Source: Desulfofarcimen acetoxidans DSM 771 (GTDB lineage Bacteria > Bacillota > Desulfotomaculia > Desulfotomaculales > Desulfofarciminaceae). Taken from it: DNA of 64,000 bases. The stretch's first letter is position 1. Each line of letters opens with the position of its first letter. The stretch covers positions 2,976,001 to 3,040,000 of the forward strand of contig NC_013216.1 in assembly GCF_000024205.1 (NCBI RefSeq), in the 5' to 3' direction. The position numbers and the translations under genes are program-made. Shown piece by piece: positions 52,973-62,600 of this stretch. Under the pieces are notes generated by a model. That model did not search any database. It saw nothing but the letters and a program-made list of their open reading frames with translations, and was not told the DNA's origin.

Positions 52973-53311
52973 TTATTTAATAACATTTTTTTTAACATAT
53001 ACCTCGTACTGATTTCTTCCATCATTTTTTATTAATTTCAGCTCAACCTGGGCTCCTTTTCGTAAATTTTTTTCCATAGTAAAAAGAATATCGTCAAATA
53101 CTAAATATTCTTTCTTAGCATCTACTGTGGTTCCCAATTGTGTTAATTCGGACTTAACATCATAAGTTTCGCCGGTTGTACTTTTTAGTGAAGTTTTAGA
53201 CTGGTTTTCTAATTTATCATTCTTGCCAGCAAAGAAATATGTAAAACATGAAATAAAATAAATTAAGGAAACTATGCTGAGCAAGATTATAGTTTTATTT
53301 TTTTCAAGCAA
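52973..53311 (-). CDS. Small anchored hypothetical protein (112 aa)
   Basis: One N-terminal membrane helix (TIILLSIVSLIYFISCFTYF) is followed by an extracytoplasmic domain of about 80 residues with no recognised motif. No Cys follows a lipobox. GTG 53320 overlaps the ribosome site, while TTG 53311 is eight bases from GGAGG and is preferred. It sits between the polysaccharide unit and the second O-acylation module, with its own terminator. Function unknown. Confidence 0.65.
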   Translation of the reverse strand: MLEKNKTIILLSIVSLIYFISCFTYFFAGKNDKLENQSKTSLKSTTGETYDVKSELTQLGTTVDAKKEYLVFDDILFTMEKNLRKGAQVELKLIKNDGRNQYEVYVKKNVIK

Positions 53312-53512
53312 TAAGCACACCTCCCTCCCTTACCATATGTTATTGTCTATAAATAAAAACGGTTCGTGAAAGTGTTTATAAATTTAAAGGTTAAGGCTTT
53401 TGTATATTTTTTCTTGTTACAGTTTCAAGTTTAACCGCATACAGTATAGAATTAGTGTTTCAAGATTTTAAGATATTTTAAGATATAAGAATACTTTAAA
53501 CGGTGATAAAAA

Positions 53513-54553
53513 ATGGTTAAACTTATTTTGACTTACTTCGGCTGCATAATAATGTCAGCAATATTTTGGAATACTATCTTGGGTTGCTACATGTATAAGC
53601 CCAGCGTAAAGACTCCGACAACAAGCACTGAAATAATCCATTATGAGCCTTTTGCCAAAATGGTAAACGAAAAAGAAGGATCCGGAAATTATATTATGGA
53701 TAAAAACGGTTTTAACAATGACGAAATAATCAGAAATAACAAAAAATTTGTGCTTGTTCTTGGCGATTCACATACTGAGGCTGAACAAGTGAAAAGGGAT
53801 GATAACTTTTGCAGTGTGGCTGAAAATAAGCTGGCATCGGCTTCAATTATTTATAATGCGGGAGTATCCGGCTTATCTATGGCTGACTATATAGGTTACG
53901 GACAAGTCTATATGGATTATTTTAATCCCAACAAAGTGATTATACAGGTAACATATGACGATTTTACTTCTAATGCCACTTTAAGGAGCAAAGATACTTT
54001 TATTGCTGCAGATGGACAGACCTATGCTATCATAAAGCGCGTTAATTATATGCAAAATTCCAGTTTTGATAATTTAAAGGAAAAGGTAAGATGTCCATTT
54101 GTATACAATCTATACTTTAGATTGAGTGATATTGTATCAGATTTTCTGCATCCCAAACTCAGACCCTTTCTCCCCAAATATGCAGTAGAAATATCTAGAA
54201 ATATTGATTGCAGTTCACTAATAGATTGGCAAGTAAGTCAAATTAAACATATTTTTGGTGATAAGGCGGCTTTTTTATACCTTCCATCTACCCCCATGAT
54301 AGGCCAACAGGGAACCGTTGAGTGGAGCGAATATGTGGAAAATGACACAAAGCTTAAAATAGTATCAGCGTGCAATAAATATGGTGTTGATTTTATTGAT
54401 TTACAGACTTCCTTTAATATACTTTTTAAGAAAACACAGCATTTTCCCCGTGGATTTAACAATACAGATCCCAGCAGGGGTCACCTGAACAAATTCGGCC
54501 ATTATGCAACGGGCGTAGAATTAGCAAATTACCTCAAGAGTAAGGGTTTCTAA
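53513..54553 (+). CDS. SGNH-hydrolase-like O-acylation partner (AlgX/AlgJ-like), module 2
   Basis: A 346-residue protein with an N-terminal membrane anchor or signal (LTYFGCIIMSAIFWNTILG). FVLVLGDSHTEAEQV supplies the canonical GDSH-type block I, VIIQVTYDDF block III, and DPSRGHLNKFGHYATGVEL the C-terminal Asp and His of the SGNH triad. It likely esterifies or removes acyl groups on the exported polysaccharide. GGTGA precedes ATG 53513. It lies 17 bases before the MBOAT gene, reversed in order compared with module 1. Confidence 0.8.
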   Translation: MVKLILTYFGCIIMSAIFWNTILGCYMYKPSVKTPTTSTEIIHYEPFAKMVNEKEGSGNYIMDKNGFNNDEIIRNNKKFVLVLGDSHTEAEQVKRDDNFCSVAENKLASASIIYNAGVSGLSMADYIGYGQVYMDYFNPNKVIIQVTYDDFTSNATLRSKDTFIAADGQTYAIIKRVNYMQNSSFDNLKEKVRCPFVYNLYFRLSDIVSDFLHPKLRPFLPKYAVEISRNIDCSSLIDWQVSQIKHIFGDKAAFLYLPSTPMIGQQGTVEWSEYVENDTKLKIVSACNKYGVDFIDLQTSFNILFKKTQHFPRGFNNTDPSRGHLNKFGHYATGVELANYLKSKGF

Positions 54554-54570
54554 ATAAGAGGAGGAAATCA

Positions 54571-55983
54571 ATGGTATTTTCCAGTATACAGTTCCTTATA
54601 TTTTTTGCTTTTTTAATTCTGTTATTTATACTGCTAAAAGGAAAGCGTATTAAGAAAAATATTTTGCTGATAGCCAGTATATTTTTTTATGCTTATTGGG
54701 ACATACGCTTCGTACCCTTACTACTGGGGATTGGAGTTTTTAATTACATCGTAGGTCATATTGTTGCGGATAACTCCGACAAAAAGAAAAATAGAAAGAT
54801 TGCACTGGTTATAGGTGTAACAGTAAACCTTTTGGTGCTTGCATATTTCAAGTACACTAATTTCTTTATTGAAAATGCAAATGAAATTTTTTCGAGCTTA
54901 GGTTTTAACACTTCTACACTCAACATTATTCTTCCGCTTGGTATTTCCTTTTTTATATTCGAGTTAATTAGCTACCTTGCCGATGTCTATACTAATAAAA
55001 TAAAGCATACTGACAGTTTTGTGGATTTTCTTACATTCGTCTTCTTCTTTCCCAGGCTGGCATCAGGACCAATTATAAGACCTGCGGATTTTCTTCCGCA
55101 GCTTAAGCAAGAGATAGTCATCAAAAAGCACAATATTGTCGTAGGTATACAACTGTTTACCATGGGGCTTTTCAAAAAACTGGTGCTTGCTGATCGAGTG
55201 GCAGTGTGTGCCGACGCTGTTTTTCATTCTCCACAGTTGTTTGACTCGCCTACAATATGGTGTGGTGTTATTGCCTATTCTATACAGATTTACTGCGATT
55301 TTTCCGGGTATTCTGATATGGCGCTAGGTGTTGCCAAAATAATGGGTTTTGATCTGCCTCGAAACTTCAATATGCCATATATCTCGCTGAATATTACAGA
55401 ATTCTGGCGCAGGTGGCACATCTCACTTTCTGCATGGCTGCGCGACTATCTGTACATTACATTGGGAGGAAACCGAAAAGGTAGGATAAGACAAAATGTC
55501 AATATTATAATCACTATGCTGCTCGGCGGTTTCTGGCATGGTGCAAGCTGGACTTTTTTGGTGTGGGGTGGCTTGCATGGCGCTGCATTAATAGTACAAA
55601 AAGCTTTTAGCAAGTGGAACATTTTAAACAAATTACATATTAATCATTATATATCTAATTCTTTTTCGTGGCTTCTAACATACATTTTCGTATGCGTCTG
55701 CTGGGTGTTTTTTAGGGCAAGCACTTTTACTGACGCATTTATAATTATAAATAAAATGTTTGTCCCCTCTGACGGCATCAACTGGATATTTTCACCACTT
55801 TTCTATTTCGTGTTACCTGTAGTTATTGCTGCAACCATAATAAAGTGCATGAGTAAAAGGGAAGGCTATCTGACATTTAATCTGTCACAGCCGTTACCCG
55901 CTTTTGGCTTTGTATTTACTGTAATGGCAATTATCTTCTTTGATGCAAATAACACATCTCCTTTTATATATTTTCAATTTTGA
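54571..55983 (+). CDS. MBOAT-family O-acyltransferase (AlgI-like), module 2
   Basis: A 470-residue membrane-bound O-acyltransferase. NYIVGHIVA, AYFKYTNFFIENANEI, LPLGISFFIFELISYLADVY, CDFSGYSDMALGVAKIMGF, FWRRWHISLSAWLRDYLYITLGG and LGGFWHGASWTFLVWGGLHG (invariant WHG His) parallel the module-1 protein closely. GAGGAGG sits at good spacing before ATG 54571. It probably provides acyl groups to the SGNH partner. Confidence 0.94.
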   Translation: MVFSSIQFLIFFAFLILLFILLKGKRIKKNILLIASIFFYAYWDIRFVPLLLGIGVFNYIVGHIVADNSDKKKNRKIALVIGVTVNLLVLAYFKYTNFFIENANEIFSSLGFNTSTLNIILPLGISFFIFELISYLADVYTNKIKHTDSFVDFLTFVFFFPRLASGPIIRPADFLPQLKQEIVIKKHNIVVGIQLFTMGLFKKLVLADRVAVCADAVFHSPQLFDSPTIWCGVIAYSIQIYCDFSGYSDMALGVAKIMGFDLPRNFNMPYISLNITEFWRRWHISLSAWLRDYLYITLGGNRKGRIRQNVNIIITMLLGGFWHGASWTFLVWGGLHGAALIVQKAFSKWNILNKLHINHYISNSFSWLLTYIFVCVCWVFFRASTFTDAFIIINKMFVPSDGINWIFSPLFYFVLPVVIAATIIKCMSKREGYLTFNLSQPLPAFGFVFTVMAIIFFDANNTSPFIYFQF

Positions 55984-56620
55984 ATTCTCCATAATTTAGG
56001 AAAATTAATCACTGAAGATAGCAAAAAGTACAGCAAATCAATTAACATTTCTAATAGTGAAAATGTTCAATTTCCTGGCACGATTTCGATGCTCCTAAAA
56101 TAGCTCTTGCTCTCAGGGAAATGCATTTGGTAACTCCAAAAAGCGGTGTCAATCCTTATCTATAATTTAGATATTTTGAAACGAGTTTAGTCGTTAAACC
56201 AACTTTCCTAAAACTTTTAAAATGATGACATATTACAACATATTTTTTAATATAGTCACGATATAATTATCTTAAAGCATATGTGAAACAAGCTTGATAT
56301 TATTCAAATCAATTATGTGATGCTTATTCTTAAAAATTAGCAGGAGTCTTTCGCTGCAGTATCAATAAGATTTGTTTGTTTCTCCTTGTTAAGTGCTCTA
56401 TTGGCCACTAATCAAAATACAACAAAAGAGCCTTTATTTTTTGCCTGAACAATATGCTAATTATGGTCATCTATGCAAAATATATATTAATACCAATATA
56501 TTTGACTGACACATAAACACGAGCACATTTATTTAGTAATTTGAGCAGCGGGTCAAAACCGATAGGCACTTATTGACTGTTGCCCGATAAAAATCTCTTG
56601 TAACAATAAGGAGCATATCA
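55984..56620. other. Intergenic region between O-acylation module 2 and the toxin gene
   Basis: 637 bases without a credible gene. A weak hairpin (AACATTT / AAATGTT near 56044-56067) could be a terminator, but no T-run follows. A TTGACT occurs near 56503 with no clear -10. The toxin start has AAGGAG upstream (56608-56613). No RNA gene or repeat copy was recognised. Confidence 0.4.
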
Positions 56621-59600
56621 ATGGAAAAAAACAACCAAAATACTGCAAGCAAGGGAAGCAGAAACAAAATATCCGTCACCGAATTGTCTCTGCCCAAGGG
56701 GGGAGGCACCATTAAAGGAATCGGAGAAACTTTCCGGCCCGATCCTTTCTCCGGTACGGCAAGCCTTTCCATACCTGTTCAAATATCACCCTGCCGAGGC
56801 TTTGAACCTAAAATGAGTTTAGCTTACAACTCGGGCTCAGGCAATGGTATTTTCGGAATAGGTTTTTCCATTTCTGTTCCCGGTATATCCAGGAAAACCG
56901 AAAAAGGAATTCCGAAGTATGATGACACAGATGTTTTTCTTTTCTCCAACACCGAGGATCTTGTCCCTAAGATGGTTAAAGATGAAGAAGGAAACTGGCT
57001 CAAGAAAGAACGGTATGTGGAAGAGGACGGCGTTGGTTGGAAAGTACTTTCGTATATTCCCAGAATAGAGGGACTGTTTGCCGAAATCGAATACTGGAAG
57101 AGCAACTGCGACTCCTATTGGAAGGTAACCACCAGGGAAAATACCACCTCCGTCTACGGGAGAAACGAAAATGCAAGGATAACAGATCCTGACAACAACA
57201 GCCATGTTTTTAAATGGCTCATCGAAAAAACCTGCGATGCAAAAGGCAACAAAATTGAGTATTTATACAAACAGGAAGATAATGAAAATGTACCTAACGA
57301 TATCTGCGAAAAAAACCGGACTTACACAGCCAACAAATATATCAGCAGCATCAGATACGGCAACTGTTTGGAAGAAAACGGCCAGGAAGAGTGGAATTTC
57401 GAAGTAGTTTTCGATTATGGACAATACGATATTTCAGAGCAATACTTGAGCCAACCCGACTGCAACCCTTACATTCCGATTAGAAAGTGGCCGGCAAGGC
57501 AGGATCCCTTCTCTTCTTACAGGAGCGGTTTTGAAATACGCACCTTACGCCTGTGCCAAAACATTCTGATGTTCCATCATTTTAAAAATGAGCTGGGAGA
57601 AGCACCCTGCCTGGTTAAGGCCACCCAACTGACATACGGGGAATCAGCACAACAATCGAAACTAATCATTAATAACCAGTCTACAAAAGTACTACAGATT
57701 TCTAAAGTTGAAGTAAGGGGTTTTAAAAGACAAGAAAACGGCAGTTATGAATTCAAATCCATGCCGCCGCTTGAGCTTTCCTATTCATATTTGAACCCGG
57801 AAGGCGGAAAATTCGATATTTTGCAGGTGGAGGACAGTATAGCGGCGCCTGTAAGTACAGGACAGGTGAGCTACAATTTTGTAGATCTTTACGGGGACGG
57901 CATACCGGGCCTTTTATATAGTGACGATAAGGCCGCACTGTACTGGAAGCCTAAAGGCAATGGTGCGTACGGGTATCCAGAACCGCCTTTAGAGTTTCCC
58001 ATTGAGAAAGATCTCCAAAAAGCTGAATACACGCTGGTAAGCCTGGAGGGCAACGGTAAGCTTGACCTGGTGGTGGGTACCCCGCAAAGAGGCGGTTTTT
58101 ATGAATGCAGCCCCGGCGGCGCATGGCAACCATACCGGGATTTCGAATATTACCCTTTGGACTTCACCAATCCCCGAAAAGAAATGCTTGATACGGACGG
58201 GGACGGGCTGGCAAATCTTTTAATTTACGAGGATAATACGGTCAAGCTTTATCCTTCATTGAAGAAAAAAGGCTACGGTATTCCCACCAGAACCGGCCTG
58301 TCAAAAGACTTTCCCATAACAAGCGGCCGGTATGCCGAAGAGGTATTGAGCTATGCCGACATGTTCGGCGATGGCATGTCCCACCGGGTAAGAATCAGGT
58401 GCGGCAGCGTCGAATGCTGGCCCAATCTTGGGTACGGGCGTTTTGGCAAAAAGGTTTTATTTGGCAACTCTCCGCGTTTTGAGGGTACCCTGGACGCTTC
58501 ACGCCTGTTTTTTGCCGATTTGGACGGAACCGGCACGACAGATATTGCTTATACCTATTCGGATAGAATCGAGATTTTTTTAAACCAGGGCGGCAACAGT
58601 TTCAGCCACCCCATATCCATACCCCTGCCTGAGGGATACAGCAACGCGGACCATATCAGCTTTGCGGACGTGAAAGGCAGTGGTTCGGCCTGCCTGATTT
58701 TTACCAAGACAGGTGTCGGCGCCAAGCATTACTATTACAATTTTTCCGAAGGGACAAAGCCATATATTCTGACCGGAATTGACAACAACCTCGGAGCTTT
58801 AACTCGCATAAACTATGCCAGCTCGGTCAAGTACTACCTGGAAGACAATATATCGGGCCGTCCCTGGAAAACCAAACTACCTTTTCCCGTCCAGGTAGTG
58901 GAAAAGGTAGAAAGTATAGATCAAATTTCAGGATCAAAACTGACCGCCGGGTATAAGTACCATGACGGCTTCTACGACTCTGTGGAAAGAGAATTCAGAG
59001 GTTTTGGCTTTGTTGAAGAAACGGATACCGAAGACTTCAAGATTTACTCAAAACCCGGCCTGCTTGAGAATATTGCTTTCCATGCCACAGCTGAAGAGCT
59101 CCATGCTCCTCCTGTTTACACTAAAAGATGGTATCATACGGGAGCCTGTCTTGAAGCAGGGGTACTGTCAAAACAGAGCGAGCAAGAATATTATCGGCAG
59201 GATAAAAAGGCTTTTTCTATTCCCGACAGCAGCTTTGACGGCGTCATCCTGCAGGACAGCGCCGAAACAGTTAGGCTTGCTTACAGAGCACTTAAGGGCA
59301 GGGTTATCCGCGAAGAGGTATACGCTCTCGATAATATGCCGGGATTGACGGACAATCCCTATGCCGTAACCGAAACCTCTTTTCATGTCAGGGAAATGCA
59401 GCCCGCAACCAGTGATCAGGAAGCTGTATTTTTCGTTTATCAAAAGGAAACGGTGAGCTTTAACTATGAGCGTAATCCCACCGACCCGCAGGTGCAGCAA
59501 GAATTGTGTCTTGAGGTAGATGACTATGGCAATACAAAAAAGTCCTGTCGCATATTTTACCCCAGGCGTCCCACGGTCAGTGGCATCACAACCCCGATAA

Positions 59601-62600
59601 TTTACCCTGAACAAACCCGTATCCGGGCAACTTTGGATATAAAATCCTTTATTAACATCAGCAAGGATTTTCTGCTATTGGGAATCCCCTGTGACAGCAA
59701 AACTTATGAAATAAACGGATTGGATCTGCAGGGACAGGCATGTTTCAGCTCCGCGCAAGTAAATGACCAGGTTAAACAGTCGCTGGAAAACCAAATCCGC
59801 AACGACGAGAAGTTTTCTGCAGGAATAATCCAAGCTCGGCTGCTTTCCTGGGAAAGGAATTATTTCTGGAATGAAGCCCAAAATGCTCCTCTCCCACTTG
59901 GCGAAATTACAGAAAAGGCACTGCCGCATCACTCCGAAAAAGCGGTTTTTACCCAGGAGACGGCAAATTCATTGCTTAACGGTAAGGCAGTCCCCGGTCT
60001 TATGGAAACAGATGGGGGATATGTGCTTCAAGAGGGATACTGGTGGAACAGAGGACTTACACAGCATTTTTTTAAAGAAACCGATAACAGCTTTTTTCTG
60101 CCATGGAAAACTGAAAATTCTTATGCCCCCCCTGCTTCGTCCCTGTATGCCCAGACTGTTTATGAATATGACCGGTACTTCCTGGCACCTGTTAAAATGA
60201 CAAAATTCCTTACCGGTGAAACAGCAAACGTTTCCAGTGCTCTGATTGACTATACCGTACTGGCAAGCAAACAAATTACAGACACCAACGATAACGTCTC
60301 ACAAGTTCTTTTTGATCCGCTGGGCATGGTTACCGTCACCTCTGTTTTTGGCACTGCCGGAGGCAAACCGGAAGGAGACTGCGATCTAAAAGACTACCGT
60401 GCAATACCCGGTGAGAATACGACATTTGACGATGTGCTTGTTAATCCCGGAAAATACCTGCAATCGGCTACAACCTACTTCTATTATGATCTATTTACCT
60501 GGAAAAACAAGGGTGAGCCGGCATGTTCTATAAAACTGCTCAGAGAGACCCACACCAGTGCCATACCCGCCGGAGAAGAAAGCCGCATGCAAATTCAGAT
60601 AGACTACAGCGACGGGTTTGGCCGGGAAATTGAAAAGAAGTTAAAAACCGACCCAGGTGAAGCCGTTTTAAGAGATAAGGACGGAAAACCGGTTTTGAAT
60701 GCATCAGACCAAATTACACAGGGTTTGGTCCAAGACCGCTGGATAGTATCGGGCAGAACCGTTTACAACAACAAGGGCAAACCTGTAAAACAGTATATTC
60801 CCTATTTTTCCCCTACACCGAATTACGAACTGCAAAAGGATATGGATTCTGTTTTACCCAATCCAACGGAACTATATTACGATCCTATGCTCCGACCGGT
60901 CAAAACTGTAAATCCCAAAGGCTTTTTCACAAAGATAGAATTCACGCCCTGGGAAGAAAAACATTTTGATGAAAATGACACAGTACGTGACAGCACATAC
61001 TATAAAAGTTTCAAGGCTACTTATCCACCAGACCCGGCTCCGGAACAAAAAGACGAAAACGATGCTCTGGATAAGGCTTCTCGTTTTTACAATACACCGG
61101 AAATAAAGGTTTTGGATAATGCAGGCCATACCTTCCTGGAAATACGCAACAACCTGGGGGAGATAACCAGGGATACTTTTAGCGATATTATTAAAAATTC
61201 GACAGTAGAACCGGAAGAGTTATGGAACGAGCTTAAGTCAAAAGGATATATTGAAAGTGACACGATTTCGACAAACGGTTGGGTCCCGGACAAATTTCAG
61301 CCGTATGAAAGAAATTTCCTGCTGCAATTAACTGACAGATACAAACAGTACGAAGATAAGATCATAAGCATATTGAAGGAAAACTGCCTGGTTACCTATC
61401 ATGAACTGGATATTGAAGGCAATGTTCTTTTCTCCGCAGATCCACGCCTTTATTATTCCAATATAAAGAATAATACCAGTTATTACAACTTTAAATATGT
61501 GTACGATATGCAAAAAAATCTTATCTCGATAAACAGCCCCGACGCCGGTCTGAAGCTTAATTTTAAAAATATTTTCGGCAATACAGTTCATACCTGGGAC
61601 AGCCGCGGTTTCCATACAACAACTCTGTACGACTGCTTTCAGCGGCCTGTTCAGATTAATGTTGAAGGCGAAGACGGTCGTGGTCTTGTCCTAAATCAAA
61701 CAGTTGAAAAGTTCATCTATGGAGAATTATACGACGGCAATAAAGAAGCTTCACAAGACAAAAATTTGCGGGGACAGGTCTATAAGCACTTCGATCAGGC
61801 CGGTGTTATAACATACGACCTTTATAACATAAAAGGCAAAGCGGCACAAACCGCCAGACAATTCCTGTCTGATTACAAAAATGAGGCTAACTGGAATAAC
61901 AACAATCAGGCCCTGCAATATGAAGCATTCAGCACCGGCTACACTTATGATGCTCTAAACAGGGTTTGCTCGGAAACAGTACCCGGTGCCGGCATTTATA
62001 CTCATGAATACAACCAGGCGGGTCTGCTCTGGAAGACTGCGATAACCTTCCCGGACGGCAGCAAGCAGGTGGTTGTTGAAGATATTCAATACAACGCCAA
62101 CAGCCAGCGCCTCAATATTGCCTATGGAAACGGCATAACAACCCAGTATTACTATGATGATCCAACCCTGCGTTTAACCGGCATTATATCAACAGGGCCG
62201 GACAACAATAATGCAATGGATACCAAGGGACGCAAGCTTCAAGACATTGTCTATGCCTATGATCCGGCCGGCAATGTAACCAGGATAAGGGACAACTCTT
62301 ACCGGACTGTATTCTGCAGCCAGCAAATAATAGAACCCTTGAGCGATTATTCATACAACGCTTTGTACCAGCTTGTCAGTGCCACAGGCCGCCAGCATCC
62401 CGGCATTCTGGCCGACACCCACAGGTACGGGTTCAAGCAAAGCATATTCAGGCCAATTAACCCGCCCAACCTCAATGACGGGAACAACTTGGAAAACTAC
62501 CGTGAGAACTATAATTACGACGAAGCCGGAAATCTGACGACCATAAGACACATTTCGGCATCGGCGTCATGGACAAGGCAGATTGACATTTCAGCCGACT

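Noticed and set aside
61020..61028. TTATCCACC resembling the DnaA-box motif of the dispersed repeat
   Set aside because: It lies inside the toxin coding frame, has no flanking arms or hairpins, and differs at the last base.
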